Assembly (NCBI GenBank): GCA_017450125.1
Contig: JAFSWZ010000028.1
Span: 32,043 to 96,042 of the forward strand
Reading direction: 5' to 3'
Origin: Synergistaceae bacterium
Lineage (GTDB): Bacteria > Synergistota > Synergistia > Synergistales > Aminobacteriaceae
Length of the DNA: 64,000 nucleotides
Shown here: piece after piece, positions 21,015 to 29,037 of the stretch
How positions within the stretch are numbered: the stretch's first letter is position 1
Layout: each line of letters opens with the position of its first letter
Translations under genes and position numbers: made by a program
The notes under the pieces: generated by a model
Databases searched by the model: none
What the model saw: the letters and a program-made list of their open reading frames with translations, nothing else
Told to the model about the DNA's origin: nothing

Positions 21015-22412
21015 TTACTTCGTCATTACAGCAACGCTCTCAACGTGTGCCGTCTGCGGGAACATGTCGAACGCCCTCAAGCTCTCCGGCATATAACCGT
21101 AACCCACAAGAATCTTGCAGTCTCTAGCCAGCGTCGCAGGGTTGCACGAAACGTAAACTATCCTCTTCGCGCCTAGCCTGTTCACCGCGTCGAGAACCGC
21201 CCTGTTGCACCCGTCGCGCGGAGGGTCAAGCACAATCGCATCATACGTGCCCTGCAAGTCCCCGATAACGTCCTCAGACCTCCCGCACAGCGTCTCAACG
21301 TTCGTGAAACCGTTAGCCTGAAGGTTCCGTGAAGCCATCCTCACTGCCCCGCGCCACTCCTCAACGCTAACTACACTCTCGGCGTTCTCCGCCAGATAGC
21401 ACGTCATTGAGCCCGTCCCGCTGTAGAGTTCGAGGATGTTTCTTGAACCGTGAACCTGCGCTGATGCGTACGTGAACAGCCTCTCCGCCTGCCCGGTGTT
21501 CACCTGAAAGAACGACGCTGTGTCGAACCCAAGACGGTACTTCCCCAGAATCTCCGAGATTAACCCCGAGCCTGTCAGGTTCTCGGTGTATGTGCCAAGA
21601 ATAACGTTGCCGGGCTTGGAGTTGTGGTTCATCGTGAGGGTGCTCGGACGCGCCATGCTGCCCAGAGACGCGAGAGCCTTCACGCTCTTGGCCGACAGCT
21701 TGCCGTTGATGACGAACGACAGCAGAGACTCGCCCGTGTTAATTCCAGTCCGCGCGATGATGTGCCGGAGCTTGCCCATGCCGGTGCGCTCGTCGTAGCC
21801 GTCGAAGGGGTAACGGCTAGCCTCGAGGCCGTCGAGAATCTTGCCGTACATCTCGTTGAGCCGCTTTGCGTTCACGGGACACTGCCGGATGAACTCCAGC
21901 CGGTGAGTTCCTGCGCGGTAGAAGCCGGTACAGATTTTCCCCCTGATGTTCTGGACGGGAAACGCAGCCTTGTTCCTGTAACCCCACTCTTCAGGAGAAG
22001 CCTCGCACTCGACTGCTCCGACCGTGAAGCCTCCGAGCCGTGTCATTGCGTCCCGGACGATTCCTGCCTTCAAGGTGAGCTGCGTTCCGTAATCCGCGTG
22101 CTGAAGCTGGCAGCCCCCGCACCTGCCGAAATACTTGCACTTAGGCTTCACCCTTCCCGCAGAAGGCGTGAGAACTTCGACAGTGTCGGCTATGGCAAAA
22201 TCCTTCTTCCTCGACACAACTGCTGCCCTCACCGTCTCGCCGGGCAATGCTCCCTGAACAAACACTATCCCTCTGTTCGTGCGGGATATTCCTGCTCCGT
22301 CGCTGGAGAGTCCTGAAACTTCCAGCGTTATCGTTCCGCTCGTGTTATCTATGTCTATGCACTCCTTAAAACTCGAAATGTTCTCCGAGATAGAATTTCT
22401 TGGCCAGTTCAT
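21015..22412 (-). CDS. RlmD/TrmA-family RNA uracil-5-methyltransferase
   Basis: Methylates uracil C5 in rRNA or tRNA using SAM. Domains in order: TRAM (VSGLSSDGAGISR...GALPGE), a [4Fe-4S] site CKYFGRCGGCQLQH, SAM-binding ELYSGTGSMTCYLA, then DPPRDGC and YVSCNPATLARD with the catalytic cysteine. The end is clear; the start is not. The ATG at 22412 lies 47 bases inside lptB. The likely N terminus by family comparison is just after the lptB stop, where AAGGAG precedes an in-frame ATA but no ATG, GTG or TTG. The target nucleotide (m5U1939 or another) is not certain. It is co-transcribed with lptB. Confidence 0.88.
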   Translation of the reverse strand: MNWPRNSISENISSFKECIDIDNTSGTITLEVSGLSSDGAGISRTNRGIVFVQGALPGETVRAAVVSRKKDFAIADTVEVLTPSAGRVKPKCKYFGRCGGCQLQHADYGTQLTLKAGIVRDAMTRLGGFTVGAVECEASPEEWGYRNKAAFPVQNIRGKICTGFYRAGTHRLEFIRQCPVNAKRLNEMYGKILDGLEASRYPFDGYDERTGMGKLRHIIARTGINTGESLLSFVINGKLSAKSVKALASLGSMARPSTLTMNHNSKPGNVILGTYTENLTGSGLISEILGKYRLGFDTASFFQVNTGQAERLFTYASAQVHGSRNILELYSGTGSMTCYLAENAESVVSVEEWRGAVRMASRNLQANGFTNVETLCGRSEDVIGDLQGTYDAIVLDPPRDGCNRAVLDAVNRLGAKRIVYVSCNPATLARDCKILVGYGYMPESLRAFDMFPQTAHVESVAVMTK

Positions 22413-23085
22413 TGCCCGCAACTTCTTCGGGCGAACCCGCAAGGAATATCTTTCCATCATGAATAAGGTACGTCCTGTCCGTGATTGAGAGCGTTTCCCT
22501 GACGTTGTGGTCAGTTATCAGCACGCCGTAGCCTTTCGCCTTAAGCTCGTGAATCATGCTCTGGATGTCCGCGACAGCTATCGGGTCAATTCCGCTGAAA
22601 GGTTCGTCAAGCAGAATGAACTTCGGTTTCATCGTCAGTGCCCGCGCAATCTCTACGCGCCTTCTTTCGCCGCCGGAGAGTGCGTAGCCCTTCGTCTCGG
22701 CAATGTGCGTAATCTTGAACTGTTCAAGAAGTTCGTCGGTGAGAGTCTTGGCCTGCTTGCGTTTGCCGGTCTCTTCCCACACAAGATTGATGTTCTCGCG
22801 CACAGTAAGATTCCTGAATACGGATGCTTCCTGCGGGAGGTAGCCGATGCCTTTGCGTGCCCGCGCGTAGATTGGCAGGTGGGTAATCTCTTCGCCGTCA
22901 ATCGTTACTGTCCCCGAATCAGGACGTATCAGCCCCACGATCATGTAGAACGACGTAGTTTTTCCCGCGCCGTTCGGGCCGAGAAGTCCGACAACTTCGC
23001 CGGGGTTGACGCTGATGCTGACTCCTCCGACAACAAGACGGCCTGAATAACTCTTGCGGAGGTCAGCTGCTGTGAGGCCGCTCAC
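22366..23085 (-). CDS. lptB: LPS export ABC transporter ATPase LptB
   Basis: Powers extraction of lipopolysaccharide from the inner membrane with LptF/LptG. The 239-residue ATPase has Walker A GPNGAGKTT, a Q-loop, the signature LSGGERRRVEIARAL, Walker B FILLDEPFSGIDP and the switch histidine in LITDHNVRETL. The LptB-type ending (AGNELAKKFYLGEHFEF) separates it from amino-acid transporter ATPases. It overlaps the lptA-like gene by four bases. Its presence shows an LPS-bearing outer membrane. Confidence 0.94.
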   Translation of the reverse strand: MSGLTAADLRKSYSGRLVVGGVSISVNPGEVVGLLGPNGAGKTTSFYMIVGLIRPDSGTVTIDGEEITHLPIYARARKGIGYLPQEASVFRNLTVRENINLVWEETGKRKQAKTLTDELLEQFKITHIAETKGYALSGGERRRVEIARALTMKPKFILLDEPFSGIDPIAVADIQSMIHELKAKGYGVLITDHNVRETLSITDRTYLIHDGKIFLAGSPEEVAGNELAKKFYLGEHFEF

Positions 23086-24026
23086 TTCTTCTTTGTCCTT
23101 CCTGACTTCTTCGGGGATGCCGACTTCTTTGCGGGCTGTTCTTCCTTCTTGGGCTCTGTCGGAATCTGAATCGTCTGCTGCTGCCCGGAAGAATCCTTCC
23201 TGCGTTCGCGCGAGAGGTCTATCGTGATTTCCGCCCTGTCTGCGCTGACTCCTCCGTTTTCCGTCCTTCTGGTAAGCCCTCCGAGTGCCTCGACTCTGTT
23301 CTGGTCGGGGAAGTAGACGATAGAGTCCGACCGCAGAGTCCTTCCGCCCTGAACCGCAACAACATGCCCGCTGACTACGACACTTCCGCGTTCGAGGGAG
23401 TATAGCGCGTTATCTCCTTTGAGGGAAACTGCATCCCCCTTCGCTTTCGGTTTGCCTTTGAGCCACACGCTTTTCTTGGCCGTGAGGTCGTAGAGGTCTC
23501 CTCCTCTGATTACCCCTTCTACGGAGTCTGCTCCGAACGACAGCCCCCGTGAAGTGTCCTCGAGATTCCGTGCCTTCGTCAGCCAGAACTTAGTCTGCTT
23601 GTCCTCAGGTGTAGTGTCAGTTATTCCGCCCGCGCCGGTAATCGTAAGACGGTCAGCATCGAGCCTCATCGTGCCTATTCCGCCCCTGACTCCTCCCTGA
23701 AACTTGCAGGTCGGTACGTCCGCGAACGACAGCAGCAACCTTCCGGCCTTGATGTCTACAGGGTCTCCCATCCACTTGCCGGAAGCTGTTATGCCCTGCT
23801 CAAAGTTTATCTCGCGGCGGTCTACATTCCCTGAACCTGCAGGAGCTTTCACGGTCAGATCTCCGGCAGTGATTATGACGTTGCCGTCGGCGAGAAAATC
23901 TCCTGTCTGTGCATCGAAGCGCATTCTGTTCGCGGACAGAGTCGCAGTGTCGGGCAGCTGGTCTTCGGCCGCACACAGCGAACACGCGCAAAGCAGTATA
24001 ATCACGGGCAATAGTAATCTCTTCAT
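23082..24026 (-). CDS. LptA/OstA-like periplasmic LPS-bridge protein
   Basis: A 314-residue exported protein with a signal peptide ending near CSLCAAED. The mature part has OstA/LptA-type beta-jellyroll repeats: LSANRMRFDAQTGDFLADGN, then LKGDNALYSLERGSVVVSGH and LRSDSIVYFPDQNRVEALGG. The C-terminal 45 residues are a charged Lys/Pro/Ser tail (EPKKEEQPAKKSASPKKSGRT) not needed by LptA. The ATG at 24026 has GAGGA eight bases upstream and is preferred over an in-frame GTG six bases earlier. It is longer than E. coli LptA (185 residues), so it may merge LptA- and LptC-like roles (inference). Confidence 0.82.
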   Translation of the reverse strand: MKRLLLPVIILLCACSLCAAEDQLPDTATLSANRMRFDAQTGDFLADGNVIITAGDLTVKAPAGSGNVDRREINFEQGITASGKWMGDPVDIKAGRLLLSFADVPTCKFQGGVRGGIGTMRLDADRLTITGAGGITDTTPEDKQTKFWLTKARNLEDTSRGLSFGADSVEGVIRGGDLYDLTAKKSVWLKGKPKAKGDAVSLKGDNALYSLERGSVVVSGHVVAVQGGRTLRSDSIVYFPDQNRVEALGGLTRRTENGGVSADRAEITIDLSRERRKDSSGQQQTIQIPTEPKKEEQPAKKSASPKKSGRTKKK

Positions 24027-24076
24027 GAACACGTCCTCAATTGTCTGTAATGGATGGCTGTAATATTACTACAAAA

Positions 24077-24105
24077 TTGCTATTTTCTGTGCCAGCCCCT
24101 ACAAT
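24077..24105 (+). promoter_or_regulatory. Sigma70-type promoter of the poly-G glycosyltransferase gene
   Basis: TTGCTA (24077-24082) and TACAAT (24100-24105) are 17 bases apart. The predicted start near 24112 gives a leader of about 30 bases with AAGGAG (24127-24132) before the GTG start at 24142. Confidence 0.6.
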
Positions 24106-24141
24106 AAGCAACACAAATTTTGCGATAAGGAGATGTATGCA

Positions 24142-24865
24142 GTGATACCTAAGGTTATACACTACTGCTGGTTTGGCGGAAAACCTCTGCCCGAACTTGC
24201 GCAGAAGTGCCTCGCGAGCTGGGAGAAGTTCTGTCCCGATTATGAGATAGTCCGCTGGGACGAGAGCAATTTCAACGTGAATTGCTGCGATTACGTGAGA
24301 GAGGCCTACGAGGCCAAGAAGTGGGCATTCGTGAGCGACTATGCGCGGCTGAAGGTGTTAGTTGACAACGGCGGCGTGTATATGGACACAGATGTTGAGG
24401 TGATAAAGCCACTCGACGAGTTTCTGGTTCACGAGGCGTTTTCGGGCTTCGAGAGCGAGAAGGCGATTCCCACCGGCATCATGGCCTGCGAGAAGGGGTT
24501 TGCGCCGTTCGCGGAGATGCTGGCGGACTATCACACTAGGCATTTCTACCGACGGGGGGGGGGGACTAGACCTCACTACTAACGTAACCCTAATCACGAG
24601 CTACTTTTCTCGTTACGGCTTCACCCCGAACAACACACTGCAGACAGTCAGAGGCTTCACGATTTACCCGAAAGATTACTTCTGCCCAAAGAGCTACCTT
24701 ACCCTCAAGATCGAGCTTACAGGCAACACGCACACCATTCACCACTTCTCCGGCTCATGGCACACGCCCGCCCAAAAACGGTGGATAAGGTTCAAGTGGC
24801 GCGTAAGGCAGCTTCTGGGCGAGAGAATCACTGCGTGGCTGAAATCACTCCTCCACCGTCCATAG
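24142..24865 (+). pseudogene. GT32-like glycosyltransferase split at a poly-G tract (possibly phase variable)
   Basis: Reads as a small glycosyltransferase with the DXD motif. The N-terminal part begins MIPKVIHYCWFGG, as in GT32/OCH1-like sugar transferases, and contains WAFVSDYARLKVLVDNGG followed by the catalytic DTD. The first frame stops at 24582, just after eleven Gs (24554-24564). With ten Gs the frame would continue as GGLDLTTNVTLITSYFS to 24865, giving a full-length protein of 240 residues whose downstream part (IHHFSGSWHTPAQKRW) matches the usual GT32 ending. The window therefore shows an OFF or broken state. GTG at 24142 is the better start; the ATG at 24133 touches AAGGAG. The gene is divergent from the lpt operon, suggesting LPS or capsule decoration. 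A sequencing error in the G run is the alternative. Confidence 0.82.
24554..24564 (+). repeat. Homopolymer tract of eleven G
   Basis: Eleven consecutive G bases inside the glycosyltransferase reading frame. Loss of one G, or gain of two, would join the two frames. Long G runs are classic sites of slipped-strand phase variation in surface-carbohydrate genes and also of sequencing error. Confidence 0.95.
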
Positions 24866-25885
24866 CGGGAAGTAAATCCTGATGTGCGTAACATCCCTAA
24901 GTGCATCATCAACTTTCCCTGCAGCATCAGGGAGTCTCTCCCAGTCTCCGCCGTCCCGCCTGCACAGCACTAAGGGCCTGCGTCCGTACTGACTCCACAA
25001 GTCCGGCAGCCTGTCCCCAAGCTGAGGTCCGGGCACAAGTGCATTCTTGAACAGCGGAGGAGTCCCTTCGAGGTCAGGCTGTCCCGGAAGAGGCGCGATT
25101 ATCATCCACTGCGTGAGCTGCCACGCGTTGATCATTTCGTGAGAAGTCAGGGCATGTTTCAGCGGCATAATCTGAATCCCCCCGACTTCTCCGCGCTTCG
25201 ATGTCGACACGTCAATCACCCCTGAATGCGACGCACGAATCCTCCCTACTTCCTGATACGCCGTCCCTCCGAACCTCCCGACTCCTCCGACACGGTGAAC
25301 CACTCGTGCGATTACCCGCGCACCGCCAGAGCCGTAAACGATTACCCTCCCGCCCGGACGGTTCTCGAAATCCACCATGTACACCGTAGGGTTTTCGGGA
25401 AGAGGACTTCTGATGATGAGCACATCGCCTTCTTCCGGCACGTCCTCCAGCGGCGATTCTCTGCCCTCATGTTCAACCGTAACCCTCGAACCAGTCAGAG
25501 GCGCAAAACCTCCGAAGACTCCCGTCCCTGCGTCCATTCCGAGCGTGAAGAATGCTCCGCCTGTCGCGGCTGGGGCTGTGGTGATTGCGGGCGTGAGGCT
25601 GATGATGCGTCCGCGTCCGTCCTCAACGTTCACGAGAATGTGTATTGCGTTCACGGCAGAGGCACAGACTGTCGACGGTGTCGCCCACTTGCTGGCGGTG
25701 TATGCGGGGTAATTGGTCTTGGCCGGAACTCCGAGAACTTGTCCCAACGCAACGGGCTGGGAGTGCGGTAGGATTGCCGTAACCTGTCCGCCGACTACGC
25801 AGGGGATTCGCAGTTCGAGGACTCCTTCAGCGTACGCACACGAAGCCCACAGCAGAAAGAGTGATGTGATGACGAGCTTCTTCAT
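24845..25885 (-). CDS. Exported protein of unknown function
   Basis: A 346-residue protein starting MKKLVITSLFLLWASCAYAEG, a clear signal peptide with cleavage after AYA. I recognise no domain. The mature part is rich in beta-forming segments, with VGGQVTAILPHSQPVALGQVLGVP near its start and only a few cysteines. The upstream in-frame reading (to 26230) is a shadow of the protease gene. The ATG overlaps the stop of the CPBP protease gene by four bases (ATGA), so the two are co-translated, and the membrane protease may act with or on this protein (inference). Its 3' end overlaps the convergent glycosyltransferase by 21 bases. Confidence 0.75.
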   Translation of the reverse strand: MKKLVITSLFLLWASCAYAEGVLELRIPCVVGGQVTAILPHSQPVALGQVLGVPAKTNYPAYTASKWATPSTVCASAVNAIHILVNVEDGRGRIISLTPAITTAPAATGGAFFTLGMDAGTGVFGGFAPLTGSRVTVEHEGRESPLEDVPEEGDVLIIRSPLPENPTVYMVDFENRPGGRVIVYGSGGARVIARVVHRVGGVGRFGGTAYQEVGRIRASHSGVIDVSTSKRGEVGGIQIMPLKHALTSHEMINAWQLTQWMIIAPLPGQPDLEGTPPLFKNALVPGPQLGDRLPDLWSQYGRRPLVLCRRDGGDWERLPDAAGKVDDALRDVTHIRIYFPLWTVEE

Positions 25886-26418
25886 GGCACGGGAGCTAAC
25901 CACACAGCCCAGACGTTGCAGAGCGCGTGATAGATTATTGACGGCATAACCGAGCCTCCCCTGATTCTCAGCACCGCCATAACGAGTCCCGGAAAGAACG
26001 TCGCAACCCTCAGCCATCCAGTCAGCACGACAAGATGACTCAGCGCGAAAGCTCCCGTAGCAATCAGCACGCCCAATACGACCCCGAGCTTCCTTGTCAG
26101 CAGCGTCTGCATCCACCCGCGATAGAACGTCTCCTCGATGAACGCCGCCGCTACTCCTCCGCCGAGCTGATCCAGCGCAGTCCACAATGACGGATGCTTC
26201 AAGCCTCTTCCGCCCCATTCGTACGGCCACAGGTACAGAGAGATTATCGTCAGAGGGATGAGAGTTATCGCGATGGCAACAACGACATCACGCCATGACT
26301 CCCGCGTCATGAACCACTTCAGGCCGTAATCACGCTCATCTTCCCCTCGCCTCTTGCACCACTCGTAAGGGAAGTAGAGCATGAACGTAGCGACAGCAAG
26401 CCCGATGATTATCCCCAT
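25882..26418 (-). CDS. CPBP-family intramembrane metalloprotease
   Basis: A 178-residue membrane protein of the CPBP (CAAX protease and bacteriocin-processing) family. It starts MGIIIGLAVATFMLYFPYEW, a transmembrane segment, and has several more. The catalytic motifs are present: EETFYRGW (EExxxR), the histidine in ALSHL and HALCNVW. The ATG overlaps the stop of the preceding small membrane-protein gene by one base (TAATG). Family members process prenylated proteins or bacteriocins, or are regulatory; the target here is unknown. Confidence 0.85.
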   Translation of the reverse strand: MGIIIGLAVATFMLYFPYEWCKRRGEDERDYGLKWFMTRESWRDVVVAIAITLIPLTIISLYLWPYEWGGRGLKHPSLWTALDQLGGGVAAAFIEETFYRGWMQTLLTRKLGVVLGVLIATGAFALSHLVVLTGWLRVATFFPGLVMAVLRIRGGSVMPSIIYHALCNVWAVWLAPVP

Positions 26419-26693
26419 TACAGCACTTTCACTGCGTCCTGCAGGAACTGAAAGCCGCTGTTTATGTAGCTGGAAATCTGGAATCTGTTGACGTAGAGCA
26501 GTGCAGAGACTTTCCACAGCATGATGATTACCGGCACGGCGACGATGAATGCTCCCGTCTTGTAGAGAATCTTAGAGGGTATCTTTCCCCACTTCTCGAA
26601 CAGCTGATCCACGAGCCAGCCCATTACCATGAAGGCGAACCCTAGAATCCAGACAGCGAGGCCAAGTACAACCTGAGTGTTTATGATGCGCAA
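26418..26693 (-). CDS. Small membrane protein of unknown function
   Basis: A 91-residue protein with two hydrophobic segments: VVLGLAVWILGFAFMVMGWL near the start and FIVAVPVIIMLWKVSALLYV in the middle. The start is taken as TTG at 26693, with GGAG ten bases upstream, since no ATG is available before the first membrane segment. It is first in a tightly overlapping three-gene unit with a CPBP protease and an exported protein. No family was recognised. Confidence 0.6.
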   Translation of the reverse strand: MRIINTQVVLGLAVWILGFAFMVMGWLVDQLFEKWGKIPSKILYKTGAFIVAVPVIIMLWKVSALLYVNRFQISSYINSGFQFLQDAVKVL

Positions 26694-26710
26694 AATGAAT
26701 CAACTCCGAA

Positions 26711-26739
26711 TTGTGAATAGGTGAATTTGCGATTATTAT
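26711..26739 (+). promoter_or_regulatory. Sigma70-type promoter of the parvulin gene
   Basis: TTGTGA (26711-26716) and TATTAT (26734-26739) are 17 bases apart. An 8-bp inverted repeat, CGATTATT and AATAATCG (26730-26737 and 26745-26752, spacer seven), straddles the -10 box and the predicted start near 26746; it could be an operator or an mRNA 5' hairpin. Confidence 0.6.
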
Positions 26740-26808
26740 ACGGCAATAATCGATATGTGCTAAACTTTGCGGGTACAAAATCTCACGCATTCAGGAGGAA
26801 AGTTATTC

Positions 26809-27624
26809 ATGACCCGAAAATTCATCACAGCTCTTGTTCTTGTGGCAGTGCTGTCGTTCAGCGCGTATGCTGATGAATCGCCGAAGGTTCTCGCGCGCGT
26901 CGGAAGCGATGACATCACGGAAGAGGAAGTGCTCGAGTTCATCCAGCCGTTCGGACAGCAGGCAATGATGCTCTACGCTACGGAGCAGGGCAAAAAGATG
27001 ATCGTTGACGACGTAATCTCGATGAGGCTTTACGCGCTCGACGCAGAGGCACAGAAGCTGGACGAGACTCCGGCGTTCCAGGCACAACTTGCGGCGGCTA
27101 GGAGGGCGATGCTTGCGCAGGCGGCGATGAGGAAGACGATTGACGGTCTGACTGTGAGCGACGACGAGGCACGGAAGTTCTACGACGACAACCTTCAGCT
27201 GTTCACGCAGGGAGAGAGGGTTCACGCGCGGCATATTCTGGTGAGCGATGATGAGACTCTCGCGAAAGTTCAGGAGGCACTGAAGGCGGGGACATCGTTT
27301 GACGCGGTGGCTAAGGAGTACTCGATTGACCCGGGCAGTGCACAGAACGGCGGAGATCTCGGAGAGTTTCCGAAGGGCGTGATGGTCAAGGAGTTCGAGG
27401 AAGCTGCGTTTGCGCTGAAGACTCCGGGCGAAGTGTCCGAGCCGGTGAAGACGCAGTTCGGGTGGCACATCATCAAGCTGGAGGAGCATATTCCTGAATC
27501 GCCCGCACCGTTTGAGCAGGTGAAGCCGAGAATCCTGCAGGACCTGAGAGACCAGAAGACGCAACAGGTACTTACGGACAGGTCGAAGGAGCTCGAGAAA
27601 GTCTACAAGGTTGAACGCTTCTAG
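26809..27624 (+). CDS. Periplasmic parvulin-type peptidyl-prolyl isomerase
   Basis: A 271-residue SurA/PrsA/PpiD-like foldase for exported proteins. ATG at 26809, with AGGAGGA seven bases upstream, gives the signal peptide MTRKFITALVLVAVLSFSAYADE. A helical chaperone region (residues 25-125, SurA_N-like: EVLEFIQPF ... EKLDETPAFQAQL) precedes one PpiC domain, about residues 140-235: HARHILV, AKEYSIDPGSAQNGGDLGEF and TQFGWHIIKLEE. It has a single isomerase domain, unlike E. coli SurA. It probably acts on outer-membrane or secreted proteins such as the large Ig-repeat protein. Confidence 0.9.
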   Translation: MTRKFITALVLVAVLSFSAYADESPKVLARVGSDDITEEEVLEFIQPFGQQAMMLYATEQGKKMIVDDVISMRLYALDAEAQKLDETPAFQAQLAAARRAMLAQAAMRKTIDGLTVSDDEARKFYDDNLQLFTQGERVHARHILVSDDETLAKVQEALKAGTSFDAVAKEYSIDPGSAQNGGDLGEFPKGVMVKEFEEAAFALKTPGEVSEPVKTQFGWHIIKLEEHIPESPAPFEQVKPRILQDLRDQKTQQVLTDRSKELEKVYKVERF

Positions 27625-27639
27625 TTACTAGGAAATCAC

Positions 27640-27670
27640 AGGGGCTAGGAAAATATTACTCCTAACCCCT
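27640..27670 (+). terminator. Imperfect hairpin after the parvulin gene
   Basis: AGGGGCTAGG (27640-27649) pairs with CCTAACCCCT (27661-27670), nine of ten positions plus a G-T pair, with an 11-base loop. There is no T run, so termination is uncertain. The right arm runs into a short direct repeat (CCTAACCCCTAACCCC, then CTTATCC twice) that continues to the end of argH. Confidence 0.4.
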
Positions 27671-27676
27671 AACCCC

Positions 27677-29035
27677 TTATCCCTTATCCCTTGCTTCTCG
27701 TATCTGCCGCTCTACTTGCTCAAAGCCCGTCCCGCCGTAAACGTTCCTTCTCCTCACGCTCTCTCGCGGGGTAAGAATCGCAGTCAGGCTCTCGTCGAAG
27801 TTCGGCACGTGTCCCTTCCACTGCTCGGGAGTAAGTTCGCTGAACGACAAATCGTTGTCGATGCACCATCCCACAAGCCGCCCAACAATTGCATGTGCCT
27901 CGCGGAACGGAATACCCTTCATCACGAGCCATTCTGCGATGTCCGTCGCAAGTGAATAACCTTTCCCGAAGCCCTCAAGTGCTTTCGCCTCGTCAACCTC
28001 AACCTTCGCGAGCAGTTCACTCATTATCTGCACGACAGCTTCAACTGTATCGAGCGATTCCCACAGACCGCGCTTGTCCTCCTGAAGGTCTCTGTTGTAT
28101 GTCATCGGCAGGCCTTTAAGGTTAATCATCAGGTCTATCATGTGTCCTATGACTTGGCCGGTCTTTCCGCGCGCAAGTTCCAGAACGTCAGGGTTCTTCT
28201 TCTGGGGCATCATGCTTGAGCCGGTGCAGAACTCATCAGGCAGTACCACAAACCCGAACTCCTGCGTGTTCCACGTTATGAGGTCAGTGCAGAGCCGCGA
28301 GATGTGAATCATGAACGTTCCCGCAAAGTGGTGATAGTCCATCATGTAATCACGCGAAGCCACAGACTCGAGGCTGTTGCGTGTGGGATGCGCGAAGCCC
28401 AGAAGCCCGCTCGTGATTTCACGGTCAACCGGCAGAGTAGACCCCGCCAGTGCCCCCGCACCTAACGGGCATTCATCCAGCGACAAGAGCGCGAAGTTCA
28501 GACGCTCCATGTCCCGCGAAAATGCCTCGTACCACGCGAGCCAGTAATGTCCCATCGAGATGGGCTGTGCCTGCTGCATGTGCGTGTAACCCGGTACTAT
28601 CACGTTCAAGTGCCGCTGTGCGTTGTCCGCAAGAACGTCAAGGAGTGCGGCCAAGTTCTCCCTGAGACTCTGAAGACGCGTGCGGAGGTAGATCCGCGTT
28701 GTTGTGGCTACCTGGTCGTTCCGCGAACGTGCTGTGTGAAGTTTTGCCCCGAGAGGCTCAATCTCCGTTAAGCGCGCCTCAATGTTCATGTGTACGTCCT
28801 CGAGCTGCTCTGAGGGCGTGAACTTCCCCTCCTGAATCTCCGTGCGTACACGTTCAAGGCCAGCGATTATCTTTGCGGCTTCGTCCTGAGTGAGGAGTCC
28901 TGTTTTGCCGAGCATTTCGGCGTGGGCTATGCTGCCCGTTATGTCCGCGTCATACATCCGCCAATCTATGTCCAGAGACTGCGTGAAGTCCTGAACTATT
29001 TTTGCCGTGTCGTGCTTGAACCTTCCGTGCCACAT
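27677..29035 (-). CDS. argH: Argininosuccinate lyase
   Basis: Last step of arginine synthesis: argininosuccinate to arginine and fumarate. The 452-residue protein has HTARSRNDQVATTTRIYLR near residue 105, GYTHMQQAQPISMGH, and the signature loop GSSMMPQKKNPDVLE with the catalytic serine. Length is standard. Unusually it is last in an operon with a PPC-domain protein and an EAL-domain protein rather than beside argG; the gap from the EAL gene is two bases. Confidence 0.95.
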   Translation of the reverse strand: MWHGRFKHDTAKIVQDFTQSLDIDWRMYDADITGSIAHAEMLGKTGLLTQDEAAKIIAGLERVRTEIQEGKFTPSEQLEDVHMNIEARLTEIEPLGAKLHTARSRNDQVATTTRIYLRTRLQSLRENLAALLDVLADNAQRHLNVIVPGYTHMQQAQPISMGHYWLAWYEAFSRDMERLNFALLSLDECPLGAGALAGSTLPVDREITSGLLGFAHPTRNSLESVASRDYMMDYHHFAGTFMIHISRLCTDLITWNTQEFGFVVLPDEFCTGSSMMPQKKNPDVLELARGKTGQVIGHMIDLMINLKGLPMTYNRDLQEDKRGLWESLDTVEAVVQIMSELLAKVEVDEAKALEGFGKGYSLATDIAEWLVMKGIPFREAHAIVGRLVGWCIDNDLSFSELTPEQWKGHVPNFDESLTAILTPRESVRRRNVYGGTGFEQVERQIREARDKG

Positions 29036-29037
29036 CT

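Noticed and set aside
25886..26230. 115-residue N-terminal extension of the exported unknown protein
   Set aside because: It lies wholly inside the CPBP protease gene, and the signal peptide begins at the internal ATG (25885) that overlaps the protease stop.
27661..27700. Short CCTAACCC/CTTATCCC repeats resembling telomeric or CRISPR-like units
   Set aside because: Only a few units, no spacers, and the end is argH coding sequence; simple sequence plus part of a hairpin.
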